Shown here piece after piece: positions 1 to 9,500 of a DNA stretch of 56,398 nucleotides. The DNA is from Saccharothrix sp. (GTDB taxonomy: Bacteria; Actinomycetota; Actinomycetes; Mycobacteriales; Pseudonocardiaceae). The position numbers and the translations under genes were made by a program. Every line of letters starts with the position of its first letter. Position 1 is the stretch's first letter. The notes beneath the pieces are model-generated. The model had not been told where the DNA came from and ran no database searches. It was given only the letters and a program-made list of their open reading frames with translations. The stretch lies in contig NZ_JAPSLK010000054.1 of assembly GCF_031180885.1 (NCBI RefSeq), forward strand, positions 1-56,398, given 5' to 3'.

Positions 1-2
1 GC

Positions 3-2267
3 AACCCCACGTGGTCCGGGTGGGGGCACAACCAGGAGATCTGGCTGGTGCTGCGCACCTCGACGCGACAGGGACCGGCCGCGCAACGCGCCCTCGCCGC
101 CTGGTTGGTCGATCTACCCGAGGTGGTCGCGATGCCCACGTGGATCGCGGACGCGGTCGTCCGCGTGGGCGGCCACGTGGCGCCCGACGAGGTCGACGAC
201 TCGCTCCCGGACTTGAGGATCTTCGGCAACCTGTGGCAGCCGATCCTCAGCGAGCTGCCGACCGGCCCGGTGGACGCTCTGCGTGTCAGCTCGCCGTTCT
301 TCGACCCACCGGCCGCGGCCCTGCGAGCGCTGGTCAACCGGTTCTCCCCAGCCGTACTGGACGTTGCCCTGCAACCGAGTTTGTCGCAGTACGACGCGGC
401 TGCCCTTGCACAGGTCGCGACGACCGTACCGACGGCGGGCTTCCGATTGCTCGACGAAAGCCGCACTTGTCACGGCAAGCTCGTGGAGTGGGTCGCCGAT
501 GGGGCCATCACGGCTTTGGTGGGCAGCGCGAACTGCACAGCGGCCGCGCTGCTGAGCACCACCGCGACGGGTGGCAACTGCGAACTGGTCGCTCTCGCAC
601 CCGTCTCAAGCAGTCTGCTGCCGGAAGGCACCGCGGCGACCACCATCCCGCCCAGCGAGGCCCAGGTGGTGGCAACACAACCTCGTCGCGCGGTCACGCT
701 GGTGCTGCTGGGGGCGCGACGCCAAGAGCACGACCTGGTCGTGGAGCTGACCACCACCGCACGTGAGCCGGTCACCATCGAATCCTCCCCCGACGGCACC
801 CCTGGGACCTGGAGGGCGTTCCACGTCTGGCGGCCCGACGGGGAGACTTCGGCGACCGTGCGGTTCCCGGCGCCGGAACAGCTCGGCGGCGCCGTGCGCG
901 CCTGGGTGGAGGTCTCGGGTGAGCGCGTGGTGTCCTCCGCGGTGTACCTGACGGATCCCGTGCGGTGCCTGCCGCGCGCGGACGAGTCCGAACGCCCTCG
1001 TCTCGTCCGCGACTACGAACTGGACAGAACCATCACCGACCCGGTGCTGGCCGCCCGCTTCAACGCCGATCTCCTGCGCCTGCTCAGCCAGGTGTCGCAG
1101 CGGCCGGCGACCGGCGCCTCTCCGCTGCGGACGCAATCGTCACCAGTCGAAGTCACCTCCTCCGAGGACCGCTGGGGTGCCTGGCTGCACCAGGTGGAGG
1201 GAATGATCGGCCCTTCGCTGACGGGACTGGTCTTCCCCTCCCCTCTGCGGCTGCCCGAAGGCTCGGTCACCAGGTGGACGGTCGGAGCGGACCCGGACGA
1301 CACCGAACTCGCCGACGGCGAGGACGAGGACGTCGTAGACGCCGAGATCGCACCCGACTCAGCGCACCGGACCATCCCGCCGTCCGAACACCGCAAGCTG
1401 CGGACCTGGGCGACGCGGTGGGTCAAAGCGGTGTCCCGTCCCGCCCGTCCACCGCTGGAACTGCGGATGACCGTCGTCCTCCTCTACCTGGATCTCCTCG
1501 CCGCGGGCGTGTGGGGAACCGAGGAAAGCTGGCGGGCAGAAGTCCGGGACCTCGTCCACGCACTGTTACCCGACGACGACGAGACCGATGCGCTTCCCGG
1601 ACGCACCATCTCCTACCAATGCTCGTTGACGGCGGTGTGCCTCGCCCTGCTCTTCCAGGACGCTTCGCCGCACGGCGGACGTGAACGCGACATCATTGCC
1701 AAAGCCGCCTGGGAGGCCGCACGCGAGTTCGTGGCGTTCGCCGACCGCCGACTGGCGGTGGAATACCTCCACAGCGCCGCCCAGGCACACGCCAGGGTGG
1801 TGTCCGAATCGGAGGTGGACGAGATCATCCACCTCGCCGAGGCGGTCGTCGACGACCCACGAGCCGAACTCCGGGCAGCCTTCGCACAGGCCGGGCTGCG
1901 CGCACAGCTGATGGACGGTGTCTGGGTCGTGGACGGCGAATTCCGCAACCCGCGACGCACCGCCGCCCAAGCGGCGACCGTGGCAGGCAAACAGTCCGCC
2001 GTCCTTGCCCGCAACGCCGACAGGGCTGCCCTGGTACTCCGCGATGGCGCCACGATCTTCTTCGCCGAGTCCACCGCACCCAGGTGGCGTGTCTACCGAC
2101 TCTCGCCACTGGGCACCCCGCTGTTGCTGCTCGGCAACCCGGAAGGGCTCCCACCCGCGGTGAGTCAGCACCCGCTGGACGCCGCTCCGCCTCAGGTGCG
2201 AAAGCTCGCTGATCGATTGCAGGTCGATCTGGCCCAACTGGTGGCCGCGGTCCGCACAGTGCCGTAG
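3..2267 (+). CDS. Phospholipase D-like (two-HKD) protein, 5'-truncated by the window edge
   Basis: The frame is open from base 3, with no start or ribosome site before the first internal ATG at 48, so the gene begins upstream of the window. The first visible residues (NPTWSGW..N.E) look like the end of a first PLD motif (GSxN-T-x-x-GW-x-x-N-x-E). A second motif follows at residues 142-162 counted from the ATG: H142-x-K144, then GSAN. Two HKD halves normally form one phosphodiesterase active site. The remaining ~550 residues are not recognised; they include an acidic stretch near residues 420-440. Such PLD proteins occur as nucleases in restriction and defence loci and as lipid hydrolases, and the substrate cannot be told here. 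The gene ends just before a tRNA-Ala-derived attachment repeat, so it probably belongs to a neighbouring integrated element. Confidence 0.7.
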   Translation, partial: NPTWSGWGHNQEIWLVLRTSTRQGPAAQRALAAWLVDLPEVVAMPTWIADAVVRVGGHVAPDEVDDSLPDLRIFGNLWQPILSELPTGPVDALRVSSPFFDPPAAALRALVNRFSPAVLDVALQPSLSQYDAAALAQVATTVPTAGFRLLDESRTCHGKLVEWVADGAITALVGSANCTAAALLSTTATGGNCELVALAPVSSSLLPEGTAATTIPPSEAQVVATQPRRAVTLVLLGARRQEHDLVVELTTTAREPVTIESSPDGTPGTWRAFHVWRPDGETSATVRFPAPEQLGGAVRAWVEVSGERVVSSAVYLTDPVRCLPRADESERPRLVRDYELDRTITDPVLAARFNADLLRLLSQVSQRPATGASPLRTQSSPVEVTSSEDRWGAWLHQVEGMIGPSLTGLVFPSPLRLPEGSVTRWTVGADPDDTELADGEDEDVVDAEIAPDSAHRTIPPSEHRKLRTWATRWVKAVSRPARPPLELRMTVVLLYLDLLAAGVWGTEESWRAEVRDLVHALLPDDDETDALPGRTISYQCSLTAVCLALLFQDASPHGGRERDIIAKAAWEAAREFVAFADRRLAVEYLHSAAQAHARVVSESEVDEIIHLAEAVVDDPRAELRAAFAQAGLRAQLMDGVWVVDGEFRNPRRTAAQAATVAGKQSAVLARNADRAALVLRDGATIFFAESTAPRWRVYRLSPLGTPLLLLGNPEGLPPAVSQHPLDAAPPQVRKLADRLQVDLAQLVAAVRTVP

Positions 2268-2309
2268 TCGCAGGCCCACTGCTCATCCTGCGGTCATAGC
2301 ACCAGCGCT

Positions 2310-2574
2310 GAACATTGACGGCGACTACGGCGACCGAAAGTTTCCAGCGGATCATCCAGTGCCGGTTGCTGAGACCTGGAGCACCGCTGACACCATTTTG
2401 TGCGGAGCGAGCGCCTGCTCGAGATTTGCTCCACATCGGCAAGTCCAGTCCACAACAGACCCTCAAAAGCAAGATCGCCCGCCACCTGCATTACCGCAGG
2501 TCAGCGGGCGATTTGCGTACTATTTCAACTTGTGGAGCTGAGGGGACTCGAACCCCTGACCCTCACACTGCCAG
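2310..2574. repeat. Left attachment-site repeat (arm plus tRNA-Ala 3' fragment)
   Basis: This 265-bp segment matches 10550-10814 in the same orientation and over the same length. The last 45 bases (2530-2574) are identical and correspond to the 3' part of tRNA-Ala as far as the anticodon loop. The other ~220 bases are clearly homologous but diverged, and include the tRNA terminator (stem halves 2474-2482 and 2504-2512). A 20-mer at 2416-2435 recurs with 18/20 identity at 2680-2699, on the other side of the core. It resembles an arm-type integrase site. The layout fits an att site left by site-specific integration into tRNA-Ala. Confidence 0.75.
2533..2574 (-). pseudogene. tRNA-Ala 3' half (att core remnant)
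   Basis: The segment covers the acceptor 3' strand, T arm, variable loop and anticodon 3' stem plus loop, identical to the intact tRNA-Ala(GGC) at 10773-10845. Identity stops abruptly at 2574, inside the anticodon arm, so this cannot make a tRNA. It is the expected duplicate of an integrase core site. Confidence 0.85.
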
Positions 2575-2734
2575 CGCGGCCCACCAAGTGCCCTGACCAG
2601 CACAAGCAGAGAACGGCCACGTCAGCCGGTGCCGTTCACCGCCGTTCGAAGCCGTCGCACGTCGTTCAACTCTTCCGTCTGCTCCAGCTTTGCTCCACAC
2701 ACTGCGGTGTGAATGGCGGCCGTCAGCGCCGACG
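2575..2734. other. Putative element-side att arm, no gene
   Basis: Non-coding sequence between the att core and the immunity-like gene. It contains the 20-mer TGCTCCAGCTTTGCTCCACA (2680-2699), a near copy of the one at 2416-2435. Paired short repeats flanking a tRNA core suit tyrosine-recombinase arm sites. No integrase gene follows, so the function is inferred. Confidence 0.4.
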
Positions 2735-3073
2735 TCAACCGCCGAACACGCGGTCCCCACGCGCGGTGTGGAACTCGGTTCGCACACGCAGTGCCGCAGC
2801 CAACCGCTCGGCCAACCGCTCACCCCGTTCGTGCCACGCCGCCGTGGTCGCCTCGTCGGGGAAGCCCGAGCTCTCCGGGTCGCTGCGGTTGTAGACGGCC
2901 TGGAACTCGTCGTCCCAGGCATCGATAGCAGCCGCCAAGTCCTCAGGCGCCCCGTACTCGGACACCAGTCGCTCAGCCGAGCAGTTGTCGGGGATCACTT
3001 CACCGGGGACGCGGACCCAGAACGGGAATGCACCCCACTCGGGCGCCACACGGATCGAAACCAGCCTGCTCAT
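2735..3073 (-). CDS. Putative immunity protein for the adjacent toxin fragment
   Basis: A small acidic protein of about 112 aa, not recognised by sequence. Its ATG (3073) overlaps the stop of the upstream toxin-like ORF as ATGA, so the two are translationally coupled. An ATG three codons upstream is possible but lacks that coupling. The size, net negative charge and position directly after a toxin-like C-terminus are those of immunity proteins in polymorphic toxin loci. It has no signal peptide or membrane segment. The role is inferred from context only; a hypothetical protein is the safe label. Confidence 0.5.
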   Translation of the reverse strand: MSRLVSIRVAPEWGAFPFWVRVPGEVIPDNCSAERLVSEYGAPEDLAAAIDAWDDEFQAVYNRSDPESSGFPDEATTAAWHERGERLAERLAAALRVRTEFHTARGDRVFGG

Positions 3074-3627
3074 TCTCCCCAACCTCGGTAGTCCGGGTCC
3101 GCATCCGCACGCGGATCACGTTGGGCGCCCTTGAAGGGCGTGTCCGCGCTGCGCATGTTGGCACCGACGATGAAGCCGTTGTCACCGATCTGGACCGTGA
3201 CGTAGTGCGTCTGCCCACCGTACTGAACCTCGAAGATCGGCCGTCCAGGTGGCTTGCCCTGGTAGTAGCCGGTGTACTTGCCCTCGGTGGCGGCGCGGTG
3301 CACCACCTCGGCGATCTCGCCCTCCGGTATGCCGGCCGCCACGAACTCGTCTCGGTGCTTCATCACGTGCGCGAGGCCGGACTCCTTGTTGGTACGGGGG
3401 TTGGTGCCGCCCTCTTCAAGGAAGACGATCTTCCCGTTGGGGTCCCTACCGATCTCGACGACCTTCTCCGGCGAAATTTTGACGCCGTTGTCCCTGGCTT
3501 CGGCGACGAGGTCCTGCTTCTCCTGATCGCTGCGCCGCCGCTCCGCCTCACGCGGATCCTTGAGTTGCGGATCAGAATCTCTACGGCGCAGCTTGTCGGC
3601 CAGTTCTTTGAGCTTGCGCCAGACCAT
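3070..3627 (-). pseudogene. Polymorphic toxin C-terminal domain, N-terminus lost
   Basis: The readable part is 185 aa from an ATG at 3627; upstream in the same frame the DNA is an antisense IS256-type transposase fragment, so the original N-terminus is gone. Residues 1-45 are a charged linker. From about residue 55 there is a compact domain with H87 and H91 (GLAHVMKHR), a conserved-looking V-H-R turn near 110, and NGFIV at 150-154. This pattern resembles barnase/EndoU/colicin-type (BECR) nuclease toxins, but that assignment is tentative. Coupling to a small acidic ORF supports toxin-immunity. It may be a silent cassette rather than an expressed protein, since its own start and promoter are not visible. 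Confidence 0.5.
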
Positions 3628-3633
3628 GCGCAG

Positions 3634-3993
3634 TCGGCCCTGGAAGGAGAGATCACCGACCATCTGGGCTATGACAAGCACGACCCGGCCGGTCGGGGAA
3701 CCGGTAACTCGCGCAACGGCACCCGCTCGAAGACCGTGCTCACCGACATCGGGCCGGTGGAGATCGACGTGCCGCGCGACCGCAACGCCGAGTTCGAGCC
3801 GCGGATCGTGGCCAAGCGGCAGAAGCGGCTCACCGGCGTGGACGAGATGGTCGTCTCGCTGTCGGCGAAGGGCCTGACCACCGGGGAGATCTTCGCGCAT
3901 CCGGCCGAGGTCTACGGCGCCGAGGTCTCCCGCCAGACCATCTCCACGATCACCGACAAGGTGGTCGAGGGCATGGTCGAATGGCAGAACCGG
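3634..3993 (+). mobile_element. IS256-family (mutator) transposase fragment
   Basis: The plus strand encodes about 120 residues typical of the N-terminal half of IS256-type transposases: EITDHLGYDKHDPAGRG, GNSRNG, IDVPRDR, a GVDEMVVSLSAKGLTTGEI helical region and a VSRQTISTITDKV helix, ending at EWQNRP. The catalytic DDE region and both IS ends are missing. On the left it abuts the toxin fragment and on the right the 3' end of the DUF1524 gene, both read on the minus strand. It is a relic, and its arrival or a later deletion truncated the toxin. The longer frame 3028-4224 is a chimera of non-coding flanks and this relic. Confidence 0.8.
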
Positions 3994-3995
3994 CC

Positions 3996-5301
3996 ACGGC
4001 GGCGGTGGCGCAGTTCCAGGTCGGCCAGTTGCCCCTTGGCGGTGTTGGTGGCGAACGCGGTCAGGCGGAGCCCGTCGGCGTCGGTGAACCGCAGCTGGGC
4101 GCCGGGATGTGGCCGTTCCTTACGGACCAACACCCGCATCCCTTTCGGCCAGGACGACAGGTCGAGCACTCCGGTGGGCTCGGCGACCCACGCCCCGTCA
4201 CGCGGGACGCCCTCGTCGTCGTAGGCCGGTGTCCACGCGGCGGCGGGGATCAGGGCCAGCTCCTGAACTGGTACGGACATGACCCTCAGCAAGTCGTATC
4301 GTCGCAGTTCAGAGCACCTTTCTCCGTGATCGACACCCGCCACGCCGAATTCGCACGAAAGCGGCGGGTTAGGGAACACGTGGTGGATGTCGACGGCGTT
4401 GTCGAAGTAGTTCTCGTCGGACATGTCGGACCCAGTGCCCCAGTCGACGGGCCCCGCCTTGAGCAGCAGCGCGTAGAGACCCTTGTAGGCGGCGGAGCCG
4501 CGGGTCCGCAGGGACCACAGTCGGCTGGAGAAGAACTGGGCTTCCTGGACGGTGCGGGGTTCCTCGCCGTGACCGGTCACCCATGCCACAACCTCGGGCA
4601 CGTCGCGCGCAAAACGTGTCTCGGTCGTGCCGCCGTAGAGCTCGCCGAACACACCAGACCAGTACCAGCGCGAGATCTTCCGTCGCGCACCGACGGTCTC
4701 AGCTTTCGTGCCGAGCAGGCTGAAGATGGCGGACATGGGGATGAGCTGGCTGCCGTAGGGCAGGAACCGGGTGTCGAAGATGTGCTGGGAGTGCAGGAAC
4801 TGGGCGGCTGACCTGAGGCCGTCCGTCACGGCGGGTGCCCACTTGCGGTACTCAGGGAGGATGAGGTTGAGCATGTCCGCCCGTCGGCAGCCGATGCGCG
4901 GGACGGTGGCTTCGTCCCTGCCGGTCTCGTGGCGGCTCGGTGGCGTTCGTACGTGGCCAGCAATGTGACCGCTTGCAGGAAGTCAGTGTTGGCGACCTCG
5001 GAGAGGATGCCGTACTTGCCGGCCCACTGCGCTCGACGGTCAGCCCAGTCCTGGCGGAGGTCGAAGACGTCCGCGGCGAAGGTGGCGGTCAGCAACTCGA
5101 AGACGGTCAGGGTGACGCCACCGGTGTTGACCTTCTCGAAGACCTGGCACACCGCCTGGCGGGGCGTGCTCTTGCCCAGCTCGATCACTGGCAGCTGGTA
5201 TTGCTCGAACGCCTTGACCACGACCTCGTGGAACTTGCTCCACAGCTCCAGGTTCTCCGACTGGCGCTCGGGCGAGTGCTGGATGAACCGCATCATCCAC
5301 T
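3996..5301 (-). pseudogene. DUF262/DUF1524 (GmrSD-like) protein, frameshifted and truncated
   Basis: The reading starts abruptly at the IS end (5301). Frame one (to about 4930) has the DUF262 core with VFEKVNTGGVTLTVFELL. Frame two (from about 4920) continues with a DUF1524-type HNH region, DIHHVFPN, and runs to the IS256 relic. One frameshift near 4920-4945 separates them. The DUF262 N-terminus with the usual DGQQR nucleotide-binding motif is missing, cut by the IS5-type element at 5302. Intact relatives include type IV restriction enzymes against modified phage DNA. Here the gene is dead, a remnant of a defence gene within the island. Confidence 0.75.
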
Positions 5302-6244
5302 GAGCCTTTTTCATCCTGGGCTGGATGCGTTGGCAGGCAAGGCTTCTTGCGGAGTAACAGGTTGATGAGCACCGGCGTGTCCACGCCTGGATGTGGCGAA
5401 GCCCCTGGTAGCAGAGCTTTCGACCAAGATCGTTCTGCAGTTGCCAGGGGCTTCACGTGTTGTTCTACCGTGCCGCGCTGCCGTTGTCACATCAGACCCT
5501 GACCTTCGTGTCCGGGCTGGTCCGCGCTCACCGCAAGCAGCCGGGGTCGGTGTGGCGCAAGCTCGACCCAGGACAGCAGGCACTACTGGTACTTGTGTAC
5601 CTGCGCAAAGGCGAGCCATTCGCCGACGTGGGCGCCGGATTCGCGGTCTCGACCACGACGTGCTGGCGCTACGTCAACGAAACCGTCGAGCTGCTGGCCC
5701 AGCGGTCCCCGAAGCTGCGAAACGCGCTGCGCAAGGCGAAACGCCAGGGCACCGCCTACGTGGTGATCGACGGCACGCTCATCCCGATCGACCGGATCGC
5801 CGCCGACCGCCCGTTCCACTCCGGCAAACACAGGATGCACGGGGTGAACCTGCAGGTGATCGCCTCCCCGGACGGCACGATCCTGGGTGTCCGGCGATCT
5901 GCCCGGCAGCACCCACGACACCGCCGCCGCCCGGATCTGGAACATCCTCGCCGCGCTGCGCCAGGGCCGGGCCGATCGCCCTGGGCGACAAGGGCTACCA
6001 CGGCTACGACCAGACCAGCCGACACGTGATCACCCCGTACAAGGGCCGCAACAAACCCGAGTCGCAGAAGGACGCCAACCGCGCCCACGCCCGCCTGCGC
6101 GGACCCGGCGAACGCGCCAACGCCCAGCTCAAAACCTGGCGCATCCTGCGCAAGCTCCGCTGCTGCCCCCGCCGCGCCGGCCGACCGGCCAAAGCCATCC
6201 ACGTCCTACAGAACTACGAGGTCACCACAGGATGAAAAAGGCTC
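5302..6244 (+). mobile_element. IS5-family insertion sequence (943 bp) with perfect terminal repeats
   Basis: The ends are a 17-bp perfect inverted repeat: GAGCCTTTTTCATCCTG at 5302-5318 and its complement at 6228-6244. The element carries one DDE transposase gene. Subterminally, 5398-5408 and 5445-5455 form an 11-bp perfect inverted repeat just before the transposase start, which could fold in read-through transcripts and mask the start. No target duplication is visible (ACT versus CGT), and the DUF262 gene does not resume to the right, so sequence was lost at one side after insertion. Confidence 0.85.
5457..6235 (+). pseudogene. IS5-family DDE transposase with two frameshifts
   Basis: The gene starts at GTG 5457. 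Frame one has the N-terminal helix-turn-helix (AGFAVSTTTCWRYV) and the first catalytic block (YVVIDGTLIPIDRI, then FHSGKHRMHGVNLQV). A missing base near 5898 shifts to a second frame (SGDLPGSTHDTAAAR). An extra base near 5965 shifts to a third (IALGDKGYHGY to the stop), which holds the second Asp and the RANAQLKTWRILRKL block. The two lesions together restore the register but leave about 25 codons out of frame. Programmed frameshifting in this family uses one slip, so inactivation is the simpler reading. Confidence 0.8.
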
Positions 6245-6526
6245 CGTCATAACCGACTCGGAGAAGCCGCCGAACGCGCGTCGACCGCCGAGACCCACAT
6301 CGCGCTGCTTCGCCCGGCAGCGGACGCGAGTCTCCGCGCGGTCGAGGACGAACTCGCCCAAGTCACGCAGCCTCCCAACGCCGAGCTGATATTCATCTCG
6401 AACTCATGCAGGTGGCCTGCGCTCATTTGCTACCGCAAGCCAGTAGCCGAATCCTTGCGGGGGACGGGGTCCGACGATCGTAGGGCTCGACGACCGCGTC
6501 GTGGCCAGCGGCGGACGGGGAGCCAT
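6245..6526. other. Gap between the IS and the helicase gene
   Basis: The plus strand is open from 6251 with a plausible protein-like stretch (EAAERASTAETHIALL, then AADASLRAVEDELAQV) lacking any start. It may be a fragment of the gene into which the IS inserted. Nothing else is recognised. Confidence 0.25.
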
Positions 6527-9500
6527 TCACGACGGTGCGAACAGCTCGCGGATGTCGTCGGCGTCGAGGGCGGTGCCGAAGACGTCCCCGTCGTCCATGA
6601 CGCTGGTGAACAGCTCGGCCTTCCTCGCCTTCAGCGCCATCACCTTCTCCTCGATGGTGTCGGTCGCGACGAGGCGGTACACGATGACGTTGCGGGTCTG
6701 GCCGATGCGGTGGGTCCGGTCCACGGCCTGCGCCTCGGTCGCCGGGTTCCACCACGGGTCGAGCAGGAAGCAGTAGTCCGCCTCGGTGAGGTTGAGCCCG
6801 AACCCGCCCGCCTTGAGGCTGATCAGGAAGACCGGCGCGGCCCCTTCCTTGAACCGCTTGAGCACGGCCGCGCGGGCGCGGGTCTTGCCGTCGAGGTAGC
6901 AGTACTCGATCCCGGCGGCGTCGAGCCGGGCGCGGACCTTGTCCAGGAAGCCGGTGAACTGGCTGAAGACGAGGGCCCGGTGCCCGCCGTCGACCACGTC
7001 GTGGAGCTGCCCGACCAGCGCGTCGATCTTGCCGCACGGCAGCTCGCCGTGCCGGTCGTCGACCAGCCCGGCGTGCAGGCTGAGCCTGCGCAGCAGGGTG
7101 ATCGACTGCAGGATCGTGAACCTGTTCCGGTCCACGTCGTCGACCAGGCCGAGCACCTTCTGCCGCTCCCGCTGGAGGTGGGTCTGGTAGATCTTGCGGT
7201 GCTGCGGGTGCAGGTCCACTTCGAGCACCTGCTCCTGCTTGGCGGGCAGGTCGGCGACGACCTGTTCCTTGGTGCGGCGCTTGACCAGCGGCTTGATGCG
7301 CCGTCGCAGCCGTGCCAGCCGGTCGGCGTCCCCGCGCTTCTCGATGGGCAGGCCGTAGTACTCCCGGAACCGGGCCGGGTTCGGGAACAGCCCGGGCGCG
7401 GTGATCGACAGCAGCGACCACAGCTCCATGAGGTTGTTCTCCATCGGCGTGCCGGTGATCGCCAGCTTGAAGGGCGCCGGGAGCGCCCGCGCGCACTGGT
7501 GGAGCTTCGACTGGTGGTTCTTGGCGAACTGGGCCTCGTCCAGCACGAGTCCGGACCACGGCACGGCCGAGTAGGTGTCGAAGTCGATCCGGAACACCGC
7601 GTACGAGGTGACGACCACGTCCGCTCCGGCGATGAGCTCGTCCAGCGGCACGCCGCGCCGCCGGGCGGTGTCGGGCACGGCGACGACGTCCAGACCGGGT
7701 GCGAAGCGCGCCGCTTCGGCGGCCCAGTTGGACACGACGCTCGTGGGCGCGACGATGAGGAACGGCGGTCCGCCGGGCCGGGTCGCTTTCGCGTGGCAGA
7801 TCAGCGCCAGCGACTGCACCGTCTTGCCGAGCCCCATGTCGTCGGCCAGGATGCCGCCGAGCCCGGCTTCCCAGAGGAAGGCGAGCCACCGGAAGCCGTC
7901 GACCTGGTAAGGGCGCAGTCGGGCGTCGAGGGTGGCGGGCACCCGGTAGGCGCGGACGGCCTCGCCGGACAGCAGGCCGTCGACCTGGCGCCGCCACGCC
8001 TCCGCTTGGCGTTCGACGACGCCGAGGCCGGCCAGTTCCTCCCACAGGCCGGCCTGGAAGCGGCTGATCCGCAGTTCGCCACCGGGGGCGTCCTGGAGGG
8101 TCCGGGCCTCGTCGATCAGCCCGGTGAGCGCGCGGAGTTCGGGCTTGTCGAGGGAGAAGTAGGCGCCGTCGGGAAGCAGCACGTGCGACTCGCCCCGGCT
8201 CAGCGCCGAGAAGACCTCGACGAACGGCACCGGCGCGCCCTCGACGCTGATCGTGACGCCGAGGTCGAACCAGTCGGTCTCCCCGGCCAGTGCCGTGGTC
8301 GACACGCCGATCGACACCGCGTCGCTCACCTCGCGGTAGTCGGCCGGCTCACCGGTGGTCTCGACCTCGACGCCGGGGTGCCCAGCGAGCAGCGGCAGCG
8401 TCCCGGTGACGAACCGCACGGTGTCCAGGCCGCTCAGGGCGACCCGGTCGGGGTGCGGGACGACGTGCTCGACCGAGGCCAGCACGGCGCGTTCCGCGTC
8501 GAGGTCGCGGTAGCCGTCGTCCGACCCGGCCGCGTCCAGCGGCACGCGCAGCCGGGAGTCCCCGATCTCGTAGGCCCATTCCCAGTCGACGCCCACGGCG
8601 TGCCCCGCGCCGAACTCGGTGTGCACGACGAGGGTGGGGCCGGAGATGTGCGGAGGTGTGAAGGTGCCGTCGGAGGAGGTCACGGGGGCCAGGTGCCGCA
8701 GGCGCGGGTAGATCTCGGCGCGGAACCGGTCGCGGCCGGTCTGGGGGACGGTGAGGTGCTTGTCGTCGATCACCAGTTCTTGCAGCCCTGGTGGGACCGG
8801 TGTGGCGAACCGGGCGAGCCGGAAGTGCCGGTAGCGGCTGTCGGCCCCGGCCGGTGCGCACGTCGGGTCCGCGTAGACCAGGCCGTGGCCGTCGGAGCCG
8901 ATGAAGCCGATCGGTTCGATCCCGGACGTGGCGCCGTCCACCTCGATCACCGGGCGGACCCGGTCGGCTTTGCCGGCCTTGGTGACATCGAGGGCGATCC
9001 GCGCCACCGCGGGGGCGTCCACGTCGCCCCACGACTTGCGTCCGTGGACCAGCCGCAGGCCGGCTTCCCGCGCCTCGTCGAGCAGCGGCCAGAGCTTGGC
9101 GGAGTCGAACGAGGTCAGCTGGATGGTCCGGGCGTCGTAGTAGGAGTGGTAGCCGGGGCGGGTGCCGGCCAGGTACAGCCCGTACAGCTCCCGCAGCAGC
9201 CGCACGTGGGCGGCGCGGTAGTCCTTGACCTGGTAGGCGTCGAGCTGGTTCCAGCCCAGTCCGCTCGCGACCCACCCGGTCTTGCCCCGCCGCACGATCC
9301 GCGCGTTCAGGACGGGCTCTGCCCGGGTGTGCGGCTTGTGCGACGCGAGCGTCAGCTCGACGGCCAGCGGCGCGTCCCCGCCGGCGTGCTGGCCCGTCCC
9401 GAGCAGGTCCTGGAACGCCTCGTCCCAGGTCGTCTTCGGCTTCTTGCGGCCGGGTGGCCGCTGGGTGGCGGCGATGACCAGCGCCACCACGTGCTTGCAG

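Noticed and set aside
3028..4224. A 398-aa protein on the plus strand
   Set aside because: Only the middle ~120 residues are protein-like (IS256 relic); the flanks are antisense to the toxin and DUF1524 genes.
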